DNA of 64,000 nt, taken from the NCBI GenBank assembly GCA_963575745.1, contig CAUYUJ010020153.1, positions 1-64,000 on the forward strand, written 5' to 3'. The notes under the pieces were generated by a model. It was given only the letters and a program-made list of their open reading frames with translations. It did not search any database and had not been told where the DNA came from. Every line of letters starts with the position of its first letter. Position 1 is the stretch's first letter. This DNA comes from Prorocentrum cordatum (taxonomy: Eukaryota > Sar > Dinophyceae > Prorocentrales > Prorocentraceae). A program made the position numbers and the translations under genes. Shown piece after piece: positions 1-10,549 of the stretch.

Positions 1-354
1 GCAAGTAGCGGCCTTGTGATTGACATGCTTGACATCGTGCATGCGAAGGGGGGGGCGCCCTCACTCCAATGCAAGTTTGGGGGGGGAAGGGGGCTTATGT
101 CATCTGCAAATCTCATTCTCGAGCTTCGTCGGCGGGCATTCAAAGCGTGACGGTTGCATTATGATCTTGCAAGCAGTCCAAACAAATCGGCCGCCTTGCC
201 CTCGTCCTGCTCTGCGTGCTAGAATGTAGATAAGCTGACGTTTTGCCAGAATGCCCGTTCGCAGTATGGCTTTGTCTGTACACTTTTCGAGGGGCGACCC
301 CGCGCCTCACCACGCCCATGCTTCAGAATCCCCCCCACACTGCACCCTTTCTGA

Positions 355-840
355 CAGTCGTCTTGGGCCTGGGACAACCTGAAGATGGCCCCCAAGACCG
401 CCCCAAGACGGCTGCAAGATGCCCCAAGACTCAAGACCGGCCCGTGGGCCACCTCAAGGAGCCTTCATTCAAGGTCCAGGAGAGCCTTTGTTCCGAAGAA
501 GCTGTTCAACGCGGTTTGCTTCCGAGGCCTTCCGGCATAAGAACGCCTTCCAAAGGCTTCAGTAAGACCCAGAGGAGGCCCCAGAGGGCCCAATAAGCCC
601 CAAAGACGGCCCCAAGAAATGAGCCACACGACGACCCGAAAACCCTAAGACGGTCCAAGGACCACCCCAAGGCAGGATGGCCTCGACCCAACCAAACAGC
701 ATGGCAGAGACCCTTCGAGACCAGCTCGGCGGGACCATCGCGCCCAAAACGGCACCAAGACCCCTAACAGGCCACCAAAAGGCCCTCCAAAGCTCCCGAG
801 AAGGCTCCGGGAGGGCCCCGAGAAACCCGCGAGGAGCAGT
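355..840. repeat. Diverged copy of the 'ccaagacggcc' repeat field
   Basis: Short, imperfect units such as 'cccaagacggc' and 'gatggccccaag' recur through this stretch. They are the same family that dominates 56.7-61.0 kb, but more diverged. Reading frames across it only translate the repeat, so no gene is called. Confidence 0.6.
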
Positions 841-1780
841 GGAACAAGCACGCAACGTCACAGCCAAGCTGCGTCACAGCATCGTTGCTATACTTCACAG
901 CAGGCCTCTCGGTGATTCTGCCCGAGCCTCCTGGGTTTAGGCTTGGTTGAACCATGATGCATGCATGTTGATGCTGCGCTGACGCTGTAGCGGAGCTGGC
1001 CGCAAGAAGCTGAATCTGTTCTGGCTGTTCGAAATGCCTGGCCCCTTATCAATTCTGCAGTATGACTCTGCCATCCTGGTGACCGTTCCGCGAATGAGGG
1101 TTACACCCCATCTGCTGTCAATCGCCTCAGACCATGAATTCTCGAGCTTCCTCTACCCTGGAAGGCTTCAATCTGGGAGTGGGAGGTCTGGCGACCTCCA
1201 GCCCAGAATCCCAGCTCCAGGATGTCCCAAACACCTGGGGAGCAAACTCGAGAGGCAAAGAGGGGTCCCGAAGGCAATAACCCTGTTCATGGGTGCTTAA
1301 GCACACGACGGACCCAGAGTTTCCAGCAAGAACATCCAGCAAAAGCATCCCAGCAAGGGTCCGGTCGAGCTCCTCCCGAGCGGCCTGGGGCACGCGCAGC
1401 GGGCGCCAGTGCGGCTGGCCTTGGGGTCGAGCTCCTCGGCTTCGCCGCGCGCCACGCGGCAGAGTGCGAAGTCCTGACCCGACGACGCCTGCGCCGCGAC
1501 TCCTGCCGCCTGCGCCGCACGACGGCGCCGGCGCCGGCGGCCGTGCCTCAAGCAGGGCGAGGAGGGAGGGGGCAGAGGGGGATAGGCAGAGAGGGACGCG
1601 GGGGCATGGAGAGAGCAACACCTGGCTGGACGAGAACAGGAGGTGCCGCTACATCAAGCACCGTGCACCCGTGCGTGCGCATGCGGACCGCAACACCTGG
1701 AGACACGCGCGGTGCCATCGATGGTCACTCGGGCCTTGAGATCACCTGGAAGGAGCGTGGTGGAAGAGAAAAAAACCCTG
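841..1780. other. No gene recognised
   Basis: GC-rich sequence with overlapping open frames on both strands. None has a recognisable domain or convincing protein-like composition. I see nothing specific here. Confidence 0.4.
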
Positions 1781-1896
1781 GAGGAGGAGGAGGAGGAGGA
1801 GAAGGAGGAGGAGGCGGAGGAGCAGGAAGAGGCTGATGGCGAGGAAAAGGAGAAGAACAGCGACGACGCCGACGACGACAAGGACTACGCGCAGAG

Positions 1897-1928
<32 letters not shown>

Positions 1929-1941
1929 CTGGTGATGATGG

Positions 1942-1972
<31 letters not shown>

Positions 1973-2128
1973 ACTGGTGATTATGGTGATGATGGTGATG
2001 GTGATGATGATGGTGACGGTGGTGATGATAGTGGTGCTAATACTGATGATGAAAATGATGACGACGATAACGACAATCATGGTGGTGACGATGATGACGA
2101 CGACGATGATGCTGTTGGTGATGATGAC

Positions 2129-2183
<55 letters not shown>

Positions 2184-2238
2184 GTGGGGGTGGTGCTGAT
2201 GGTGATGGTGGTGGTGACGATGATGATGATGATGCTGT

Positions 2239-2288
<50 letters not shown>

Positions 2289-2296
2289 CTGGTGAG
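1780..2296. repeat. GGA then GAT trinucleotide array
   Basis: A short GGA tract at about 1780-1830 is followed by a long GAT/GAC array from about 1899. It is interrupted by variant units such as ggt, gct and gtt. It gives poly-Asp, poly-Met and poly-Ile frames that are artefacts. Confidence 0.9.
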
Positions 2297-2790
2297 GGCG
2301 ACGAAGAGCACGAGAAGAAAAGGATAATGATTTATCTGTGGCATCAACCGTGCCAGAGCTCCGAGCGACACTGACGGTCGCTCGCCTGCTATCTGGCCTG
2401 GAGACGCCAGGCCAGCGAGCAGTAAAAGACAGAGGAGGGCAGGCAGAAGGCCACTGGGAGATTTCCTCATGCAGGAAGATCCCCTTTGGCGAACCGCCTG
2501 CCCCCCATAGCCCGCGACCTTTAAATAGAGAAAGGTCAGGGCACGAAGCGAGGGGGTGTCAGAGCCAGGCGCTACCACGCCTGCGCCTCGGTCAGCAACG
2601 GCTGTCCGAGATGGACGCGGACTGGGTGGCGGTCGAGATCTGTTTCGTCCTCTGCCAATTTCGCCACCAGCCGCGCTGGGACGCGGACGCAAAGACAGCG
2701 AAACGGACGACGAGGAGCATGAGATGGCACTCAGTGGGGATGATAGGCTTCCTGACCGCCGCCTACCTTTACCGTGTGGTGGGAAAATGA
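2297..2790. other. Spacer between GAT array and LINE A
   Basis: Ordinary-composition sequence with no domain. At 2705-2724 it contains 'gacgaggagcatgag', a string that also lies just outside the SL of LINE A (7742-7757). It may be an element end or target-associated sequence. Confidence 0.3.
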
Positions 2791-2799
2791 CGCATTTTG

Positions 2800-3901
2800 A
2801 AACCGTATCTCCTTGTAAGATGCGACGAGCATTGGCCGAGCAGGCCGCAATGGTCCTGGAACGGGCCCGAAGGGAACGACGCGCACGAGCTGAACCCGGT
2901 AACCCTCTTACGTGGAGCAGGTTGAAAATGGACAAAGTCAGATCTAGAGCAATGGCAATAGAACAAATAGCAGTAGTGGACAGGGAGGGGGGGAAACCAA
3001 AGAGCCAAACACTAACATCACCAGTGGCCCAAGATTGAGGGAGATGGGGCAGTAGGGCACTCACGGCAGGTTAAAAAGCAGGGCAACGAAGATAATGACG
3101 AAGGGTGCCACCTCCAATGGCACAGCAACCGAGGAGACAACTCTGGGTTCCTGATCTATACCTGGACGTCGCATTCCAGCAGTTGCACATAGTCTTGAAC
3201 ACGGAAGCTAGGATGAAGGGCGGCAGAAGACGACCGACGACACACATACATCTCACCTGGCGGTCTACCATATCATAAGTACATGCAGGGAAAAAGTGTT
3301 TCATGCGCGTGAGGATAGCACCACTGCTAGACTTGCCAGGCTTGTTCTGCACATAAATGTTCAAGGCTTTGCTTGGCAGGCCATGGAGAAGGCGATCAGA
3401 TGGCACATTGGGGATCGCTGTAAGCTCCGCCCGCGCAGTCTCGAGGTACGACATAATATGGAGTTATTGAATAGCGGCTGCCCCTTTGTAAGCTACCACC
3501 CGGTTCTCCCCCTTCCAGAATCTCCCCCACCGTCCCCCGATTCCTGTCAAAGGCAGCACACTTGCAGCATGCACGGTAGGCCGACGCCTTGCAACAAAGA
3601 GCGAGATTACGCACTTGCTGCGAGAAGCCAAAGTCAGCCAAGTTATACATGAGGTGGGGAGCAATCGCAGTATTAGGTCCACAAGTAAGACGAGAAATAG
3701 CTTTGGCTTCTGCCCGTCGAAGCTCCTTGGTAGGAGGAAAGACTTGGACCACATCGCCGCATGCAGAGAAGCCAAAATGTCGCAACCTTCGACGTTCTGG
3801 CAAACAGACAAACTCAACGTCTTGAGGTGCGCACTCCGCTTTCCCAGGGAAACAGTAGGCCCAATCCAAAACATGCCCCGAGATCCCACGCCAAGAATCA
3901 T
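2800..3901 (-). pseudogene. LINE A C-terminal region with Cys/His tail
   Basis: This continues the reverse transcriptase through several frames. Recognisable pieces include GPNTAIAPHLMYNLADFGFS (about 3640-3700) and, near 3080-3140, a zinc-knuckle-like tail with CLLGC followed by TLRHYLRCPAF. Tails of the form C-x(2-3)-C ... H-Y-x-x-C-P are common at the end of LINE reverse transcriptases. Beyond a stop near 3071 the frame that holds LFGFPPSLSTTAICSIAIAL looks like the last part of the element. At least three frame changes make it non-functional. Confidence 0.65.
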
Positions 3902-3928
3902 GCCAAGGTATTTCCCACCGTCAGGGAT

Positions 3929-5343
3929 CTAAAGGGAACGAACCCGAAGTCCCCAGACCTTGAATTTAGCTTTAACTGAGTTAATGTCGAACTTGCGGGG
4001 GATGATGATTTGGGTCTTGGCGGGGTGCATCAGAAGACCCGTGCTCTGCGATTGCTTCAGCAGGCCACGGACCACCTTGGGCAACGATTCGAATATATGG
4101 ACGGCCATCAGCGCGAGGTCGTCAGCGAAGCCGTGCAGGGACAAGGAGAAAGCGGGGTCAAACTGGGAGCCCGCGAAACTATGGAGGCACCTCAGGACCG
4201 AGCCGAAGCGCACCGCAAAGAGAGTCCCCGACATTGGGCATCCTTGTTTGACACCACGTCCCGCCTGGAACGAACATCCCGTCGCGCCCCTGAAGTTCGC
4301 AGGCGTAGTGACATTGGCATATACAGTCATGATAGCGTGGCTATACCAGTCAGGCACCCCAGTCTTCTCTAGCACATGCTGGACCCACTGAACACGAAGA
4401 CTGGGGAAAGCAGTTTTAAGAGCAAAGCAGCATGATCCACATTCCCGCTCGTATTCCATATCATTGAAACTTGCCATGGAGGAGTCCATGTCAATGATGT
4501 GCTCCAATCCTTGGCGTGGACAAATCCCTTTTAGATACCACAGCACAAGTGGGTGGAGGCCTGGGGAAGAGGGGAGATGAGGGCGGTAGCAATGAGCTTG
4601 TTGTTCGCGTTGCTGAGGGTGAGAGGGCGGGTGGAGGCAGGGCCCCGAGTTTGCCCTCGCTGGGAAGGGTCAGTGTCTCCTTTCGGTAGGAACGCCGCCA
4701 ACCCGTCGTTGAAAGACTCGTGGACCACGCCACCAGTGAACACGTGCTGATAAAGCCCATGCAGAGCGGCAGAAAAGACATGGCCTCCAGCCTTCCAAAC
4801 ACCGCAACTAATACCGTCAGGACCCGGGGCAGATTCACGACACCGACTGAGTATTTCCTGAAATTGGTCTTCCAAAATTTCCCAAGACGTGCCAAGGCTA
4901 ACTGTTTGGATGCACGGGCCGAGGAGCTTGCAATGCTCGGTGCCCACATACCTACGCTTAGCGATGTCCCCCCAATAATCCGCCAGCGCCTTAGCCGAGT
5001 CCTCAGGAGTACCGTAGGGGTCCCCATGGGGGCCAGTGATGCTGCGCAGGGAGATCTTCCTGTCAAACGGAGCCCAGGCGGCAGCAAGCTCGCGCAAGCG
5101 AGAAATACGTTGGTCCTTCCTTTCGGGCTTGACAGATGCATCGGAAACTAGCAACTGCTCCTCCCTCTGCAACGAGACAAGCGTGAGTGATGACAATTCC
5201 TCCTGGAACTTCTGTTGGTCGTGCCACTGCATCACCGTGCAGTCGAAAAAAGAGGCCAGGCGCGGATGCGCAGCCGTCGCCCTTCTCGCAGTGCCACAGT
5301 CACCACAGCGGGAGGCTCTAGAAAGTGCGAGCATCCAGGACAT
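3929..5343 (-). pseudogene. LINE A reverse transcriptase, frameshifted
   Basis: This is the RT palm of a non-LTR element, in two frames. The upstream frame (4531-5343) has ESAPGPDGIS, FLPKG and RPLTLSNANNKLIATAL, the usual entry motifs. The downstream frame (3929-4546) has motif A as CFALKTAFPSL, motif B as GVKQGCPMSGTLF and motif C as FADD (4118-4129). The join lies near 4550 and needs a frameshift. Motif A should carry an Asp where Ala (GCT, 4421-4423) is found, so the enzyme would lack a metal ligand even without the frameshift. The RT assignment is secure; loss of function is inferred from the two defects. Confidence 0.85.
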
Positions 5344-6310
5344 GCTCTCTTCGACACTCTGGGGCCCTCGGAATTCATGATGGACTTTGACTCTACGAGC
5401 AGCCTCATATCCTTACAATCAAGTATCCTCTGAACGGGATCCCGGGCCAAATCGATGTCCTCAAGGATGCTATTGATCTCGCTCCGAAAGACAGGCGAGC
5501 GAATCACCCACTTTGGAATAATCGGCCGACTGGAAGAAGGAGAGGGGGCAGAGCGAGCCAAGAACACGGCGACGTGGTCGCGGGGAAGCGAGTCCTGAAA
5601 CCAATTGGAGACAACACCAGATATGGGCTTGTAGTCGAGGAGAGCCAGGGAGGGTGTAGAAACGTAAATCCGATCGATCCTTCCCACTGAAATAACTCTA
5701 TCGTCCCTGATCGTTCTATGAGTGTGGTTAGGCTGGAATATTTCCGCATACCCTTGGAACTGGTCCAGAAAGTAATTGAAGAGGTGAGGAGAGGTATTGA
5801 AATATTTGCCATCTCGAACTCTGAGCCGGCCTTCGCCACCAGCACAAACATTGAAATATCCTGCAAGGATCACGGTAGCTTGTGCGTTGCCGAGGGCTGC
5901 GCGGGCAGTGGCAAGCATCTGATGTTTCAGAGAGGTCTGAGACTCATTGGGGTCGAGGTGAATGTTGATGAGCTGGAGATTGCCTGCCTGCCCGAGAAGC
6001 CGTACAATGAGGATGCGACCTGCAACCGCTTTATACACCTGCAGACCTTGAAACTGAGATGCAATCCTATCGTGCACCATGATGGCCACGCCTCCAGCGA
6101 TTTCGGCATCCAGGAAAGAACCGTACATCGGGAACCGCCTCTGCAGATCAACAAGATCAGCTTCATTGCCGTGGGTGTCTTGGACCATAACGATATCGTG
6201 CTTTTTCAACAGACGTTTGAAATATCAGAAAATACGGGTTTTCATCTCGGCAGATGTCCACCTATTTCCGAACAGAGTGCGGGCACTCCACGCTGCAACT
6301 TTGAGAGAGC
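5232..6310 (-). pseudogene. LINE A APE-type endonuclease, stop and lost Asp
   Basis: This domain would nick target DNA for target-primed reverse transcription. The N-terminus reads LKVAAWSARTLFG, resembling the LINE 'xxxWNvrgl' start. In-frame TGA at 6225-6227 then interrupts it before KKHDIVMVQDTHGNE, where QE is usual. Further motifs are INIHLDP, ILAGYFN (5850-5861), GRIDRIYVS and LPRDHVAVF, which match the Asp/Asn, Asp and SDH blocks of the exonuclease-endonuclease-phosphatase fold. The GDFN aspartate is Tyr (TAT), a GAT-to-TAT change. The stop is one C-to-T step from CGA (Arg). Confidence 0.8.
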
Positions 6311-6520
6311 CTTCTGAAGGGAGGAAAAGGGGGGGCCTGTACAGGGCCACTCGGATGGGTAGGGAGGGGAAACGGGAGAGGGCTAGATGAAACAGATGCG
6401 CGTGCAACTGCAGGCTCAGACTGCAGCGTGCTACTAGGCGGCTCCCAGAGGCCCTCCTCGCGCACGCGTAGTACGCCACGTGGCCGATCCTGTTCACTAT
6501 CCCCATGAATGTGATCTCGC

Positions 6521-7629
6521 TCAGACGACCCCTAACGGGGCCGCGTGCTGTGGGACACCCTTTGCTACATGTCGAGCACGGCCTGGTCGCTCACGTTCCA
6601 TTCGCGGAAGCTCTGTAGGACGGGGTCGTACTGGTAGCCAGTCTCGGCGGAGCCCTTGATCCAGAAGAGCTCGCGTGCGTCGTCGGGCGACGGGAGGTGG
6701 ATGAGGCCCTGGTAGCCGTTGGCCCCCAGCTTGTAGGTGTGAGTAGATCTCCCTCCTGCTTTGATGAGGTCCAAGGTTTGCTGCCAATTCATGCTAGCAG
6801 CGCGCTGACGCTCGCGAGCGACGACGGGGAGGTCGACTCTGACACGAGTGATGCTCGGCTTCTGGTTGCGCGGGTCAATTCACGAGATGTCGAGACCACT
6901 GCGCAGGTTGGCGAAGGCGTTGGCGTTCTCCCCCGTACCGAATTCAACAGAATAAGATTTAGCTACTCTTGCAATGTTTAAAGGTGGCGTTGGCAATCAT
7001 ATGTGCAGGCAATTGCTGCTTCACGACGTTGTCCAAGTGATCCTGCCTCTGCTGAGATGTGAGGCACCTTGGGAAGGTGCCGATCCATCGGCGCGTCTTC
7101 GCAACAGGAGGCCCTTGGCGCCGAGGGAGATCGTCCGACGTCGTAGTACTGCCCGCCGCCGATGCGGACGAGCTGGAGCGAAGAGTCTGAAGCTGCTCCG
7201 TGATGGTGTGAACTCTAGATGCAACTGCTTCCTGAACAGCGTGTGTGATAGAAGCCGCGGTGTCGTGCTCGATCTCTGTGAAGCGGGCGTGCAGATTCTG
7301 GGAGTTCTGGTCGCGAGTGGCTAGCGATGCGCGCATCACGTTCATGTCGGCCTGGAAGGAGACCTCCATGTTGCCGATCTTCTGATTTGTCCATGAATGT
7401 CGTCGATCAGCTTGCGCATCCAGCTCGGAGGCCTGGCTGGTGCGGGAGACAACGAAGATGGGCCGCTGCGTCGTGAGGAACGAGTTCTCGCTGGGCTCAT
7501 GTCGAAACGTGACGGGCTCGTTCGACGCTCGGATTTCATCGGGGTCGGGCTGACGGATGCATGGCCACCGCGGCGTCGTTCATGCTTGGACTCCGCCTTC
7601 TCCGTTTTCTTCACACCTCGCGGCGGCAT
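6521..7629 (-). pseudogene. LINE A N-terminal ORF1-like region
   Basis: Three frame blocks follow the SL. The first, from an ATG at 7629, is short and Arg/Ser/Pro-rich and starts MPPRGVKKTEKAESKHERRR, like a nucleic-acid-binding tail. The second (6959-7369) has a probable coiled coil with heptad-like spacing (RFTEIEHDTAASITHAVQEA) followed by RRWIGTFPRCLTSQQR, which looks like the start of an RRM-like fold. The third (6565-6792) has HLPSPDDARELFWIKGSAE. LINE B has a matching coiled coil plus fold at the same place. The function would be RNA chaperoning in the element's particle. It is broken by at least two frameshifts. Confidence 0.6.
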
Positions 7630-7704
7630 GGCAGAGAGCAGCGGACAGGCTGGAGCGGTCCGAGGGGCAAAATGCCTGCAAAGCCGCCTGTCGACTGGCC
7701 GCTC

Positions 7705-7741
7705 CTTGAGCCAAAATGGCTTGAGCCAAAATGGCTACGGA
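7705..7741 (-). other. Spliced-leader relict ladder of LINE A
   Basis: On the minus strand 7741-7720 reads TCCGTAGCCATTTTGGCTCAAG, written here as TCCGTAG plus CCATTTTGGCTCAAG. It is an exact match to the 22-nt dinoflagellate SL consensus. Directly after it, 7719-7705 repeats the last 15 nt. The truncation point is the AG inside CCGTAG, so the old SL served as splice acceptor for a new one. No splice donor follows the SL, so this is a genomic copy of a spliced mRNA 5' end and not an SL RNA gene. The first ORF1 ATG lies about 75 bp downstream. Confidence 0.93.
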
Positions 7742-7880
7742 ACGACGAGGAGCATGAGGAGCACTAGGTGGAGGAGGACAACAAGGAAGTCGAGGACAAG
7801 GACGAATGAGTGAACGAGTGGCTCGACTGACCCCGGTCGCGAAGCGACACCCCAACAGTTAAGAACCGCGACGGGCCTGC

Positions 7881-8171
7881 TCAGCCTTTCTCAGGACCTT
7901 GGGCCACCGGCCTGCAGCAGTCCTGGTCAAGTATTCGGCTCGAGTGGAATTCGTCGTCCTCGAGCACTCTTGCCCGAGGCCCTTGATCATCTGGTTCGCA
8001 AAGCAACCGCAGCTGCTGCAAAACCACAGCTTCACTGCGCTGTGTAGCCGCATGTAATGTCGGCGAGGCGCCCGCCCTCGCCGCCAAGAGCAGCTTCGCG
8101 TCAGACGGGGCCCCGAACCTCTCACCATCAACATGGACGGGGTAACAAAGACGAGGGAAATCCTTCCACAA
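7881..8171 (-). CDS. Possible 96-aa coding fragment, unknown
   Basis: An open frame starts MWKDFPRLCYPVHVDGERFG and ends with a stop at 7881. Its composition is balanced and protein-like, unlike the repeat-derived frames around it. It lies upstream of LINE A on the same strand and outside the SL, so it is not part of that element's mRNA. No family was recognised. It could be an exon remnant. Confidence 0.25.
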   Translation of the reverse strand: MWKDFPRLCYPVHVDGERFGAPSDAKLLLAARAGASPTLHAATQRSEAVVLQQLRLLCEPDDQGPRARVLEDDEFHSSRILDQDCCRPVAQGPEKG

Positions 8172-8521
8172 TGACTGACTGTCTCGCTATGGTGGCTGAG
8201 CTACATCACCGCGTGCGTTTGCGGCCAGACTCATCTAAACGCATGGGCGGTGGAAGCCTGGGTCGAAGACGCAGCAGGAAGGGGGGGGAGGCGGCTGACA
8301 TGTTTTTCGCCCCATCGGGCTAAAGCTCCTTCTCTCGCTCGGGAGCGTCCATCGTTGCGCGGAGTCGGCGAAGCCTGGCGACATGTTCCTACTGCTCAGC
8401 TCTGTGTCTTGACCTTGGGCTCACCTGGGCCCGCGCAGGCGCAGCCCCTGACAAAACGTGCGCCACAGCGTTGCCCAAGATCAACCACGCAGGAAGCGTG
8501 CCAGACACGGCCTCGCGGGCC

Positions 8522-8555
8522 TGGTAAGAAGCTGTTAAGCAGACCCACCGAGCCC
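8522..8555 (-). repeat. 34-bp exact inverted copy of 34693-34726
   Basis: The minus strand carries GGGCTCGGTGGGTCTGC followed by TTAACAGCTTCTTACCA, identical to 34 bp on the plus strand at 34693-34726. Flanks do not match. In both places one frame reads RWVCLTASY. Confidence 0.85.
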
Positions 8556-8627
8556 ACTGGTGGAAATCAGATGTCGAAAAAAACAACATGGCGGTGCGCT
8601 GGCGCAGTTTTACAAAACCTGGAAAAC

Positions 8628-8668
8628 GCAAGCGCAGTGCATAGAGGTTTTTGATGCATTGCGCTTGC
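8628..8668. repeat. Inverted repeat, 15-bp arms with one mismatch
   Basis: Left arm 8628-8642 GCAAGCGCAGTGCAT pairs with right arm 8654-8668 ATGCATTGCGCTTGC, 14 of 15 positions, around an 11-nt loop. It sits at the edge of a tract (8600-9010) unusually rich in GCGC. Confidence 0.75.
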
Positions 8669-10100
8669 CCAACGCAGATGTCAACCAAGTTTGGGTTCGC
8701 TTTGCACAGCGCGCGCGCTGCTGCACGCAGAATTGCGCGCGCGCCAATGTTCGGCGCATCATGCGCCTCGCGATGCGTTCGCGCATATACCGCAAGCCAA
8801 CAAACCGCGTTATTCGGAACGTCGGGCGCCAAATGAGACCACGAGGCTTTCGCGGAAACACGCGCGCGTGTTTTCAACAAGGAGCGGGGTTCTCCAACAA
8901 ACTTCAACGTTTTCGACATATGAGCGCAGCGCGCTGCATGGCATTGCATTGTTGCGCGGGCGCGCGGCGGCGCGCCAGGTCGCACAATTGCTGCTTGCGT
9001 TAATGCCGCTATGGCGCGCTGTACAATGATCTTGTCGCGGCGGCCCCGCGCCGAGTTAGCGCCGCGCTGGCGCCAGAGCTGGCATTGGACCAGGGGGCCC
9101 CGCGTGGCTGGCGGAAACGCCGAAAGGCGTGACTAAGGTCCTTGCTCCTCCCGCCCACTCCTCCCTCCTTCCTCCTCCTCCGTTTTCCTCCTCCCTCCAG
9201 CCCCCTCCCCCTCGTTTCCGTTCCGCTCTCGCGTTGCCCTCGGTTTCGCTTGCGTCACCCTCGCCCCTCCCACCCGTTGATTTCGCATCCTCCTCTGCCG
9301 CGCTCCCGCCACTTGCCATCGGCCCTCGTTTTCATCATGATTTCTGTGCCGCCCCTCCTCCTCTCTCTCGTCTTCGCTTTTCTTTTTGATTTTGCCACCG
9401 CCGATGCTCGTGCTACCGATGCTGCCGCTCTCGCTCGTGGCCCTGCTCCTCCGTTGTCGTCGTCGCCCTCCTTGCCCCTCCGTCGCCGCCGCCCCCGCCC
9501 TCGCCGTGGGCCGACTCGGCTTCGTCGCCGGGCGCCGGGGCCAACGGGGCGATGGAGGGCCCGCGGGGCGGCGCAATGGAGGACCCGCAGGGCGAGTAGG
9601 GCGAGGGAGGACAGAGGGAGGGATGGGCGACGAGGGGCGGGCGGAGTCAGGCAGAGTGTAGGATAAGCAAGAGGGCGGAGGAGGGATGAGGAGCAGGGCG
9701 ACGAAAAGGAACGCGAGGATGGCGATGAGGCGGGGAGGGTGACCAAGAGGGCGAAGGGGAGCTCGAGGACGAGGAAAGCAATGTTGGAGGAGGCGGGGAG
9801 GAAACTTAAGATGGCCAGAACGCGAGGCGGAATGCATCGGGGCATTTTTGCGAAGCCTCGTGCCAACCCTTCTGGCACGCAGATCCTGCGGACTGCGGGG
9901 CGCTGCCGATCCCTGGCGTCCAATCGCAGGCGTGCAATGAGGGGCGAAGGCAGGATGAGTCGTTGGAGGGGGAGCTCAGGAGGGGGAGGAGGAGGGGGGA
10001 TCAGCAGGGGGAGGAAGATAAGGAGGAGGAGGAGAAGGAGGAGGAGGATGAGGAATGCGAGCAGGAGGAGGAGGAGTGGTAGCGCCTTCTGGCTAAGTGA
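8669..10100. other. GCGC-rich then purine/pyrimidine-rich spacer
   Basis: 8669-9010 is dense in GCGC and TGCGC words. 9140-9700 on the plus strand is C/T-rich then G-rich, and 9950-10080 is GGA-rich. Frames through this region translate as Arg, Pro, Ser or Leu runs. No gene recognised. Confidence 0.4.
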
Positions 10101-10540
10101 GTGACCGTCTTGGGCTTTCCTCCTCCTCAACCTCCTCCCCCTGATTGTCCTCCTCCTCCTCCTCCTGTTCCCCGTCCTCCTCCTCCTCCTCCTCCTCATA
10201 TTCCTCCTCCTCCTCCTCCTCCTCCTCCCTCATCGTCGCACTCGCCCTCGCTCCGACCATGGCCAGTGCTCGCTCGACCTCGAGTGGTTTCACGGCCCCC
10301 CGAAGTTTTAGCAGTGACCAGGAAGCCCCCCAACATGGGCAGAGGATGGCAGCCCTGAGAGACAACATAAAAGCTAAAGAGGCTGCGAACTTGATTTCGA
10401 GGGCATAACACTTTCAATGCCCAGCGTTTGGCGCGTTCGCCTTCCGACCTCTTCCGAGGCGCTGTCTTACCTTATGCTCCTCCTCCTCCTTCTCCTCCTC
10501 CTCCTCCTCCTCCTCCTCCCCCTCCTCCTCCTACTGCAAG
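10100..10540. repeat. CCT arrays downstream of the methyltransferase
   Basis: Two CCT blocks (about 10110-10240 and 10470-10530) flank about 200 bp of ordinary sequence. They lie just past the stop codon of the methyltransferase last exon and are probably 3' UTR or flanking DNA. Confidence 0.8.
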
Positions 10541-10549
10541 CCCAAGCCC

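Larger units (their letters stand above)
2790..7741 (-). mobile_element. LINE A: decayed SL-bearing non-LTR retrotransposon
   Basis: In minus-strand order the element has an SL plus one truncated SL copy, a coiled-coil ORF1-like region, an APE-type endonuclease, a LINE reverse transcriptase, and a C-terminal Cys/His tail. This is the order expected of a dinoflagellate LINE. The coding line runs through at least five frames and is broken by frameshifts and at least one stop. Catalytic positions are changed in both enzymes: the endonuclease GDFN reads GYFN and the first Asp of RT motif A reads Ala. No target-site duplication or poly(A) tail was identified. The 3' limit is placed where the coding-like tail fades, near 2.8 kb. 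Confidence 0.85.

Noticed and set aside
1643-2374. 243-aa plus-strand ORF with poly-Asp, and 440-aa minus-strand ORF with poly-Ile
   Set aside because: Both are translations of the GAT array. No protein-like sequence outside it in the same frame.
7705-7741. SL RNA gene
   Set aside because: No GT donor after the 22-nt SL and no intron part or Sm site; it is followed by a truncated SL and the LINE mRNA body.
9255-10199. 314-aa minus-strand ORF with Arg, Leu and Pro runs
   Set aside because: Derived from CCT/GGA tracts and GC-rich spacer; no domain, and other frames are equally open.
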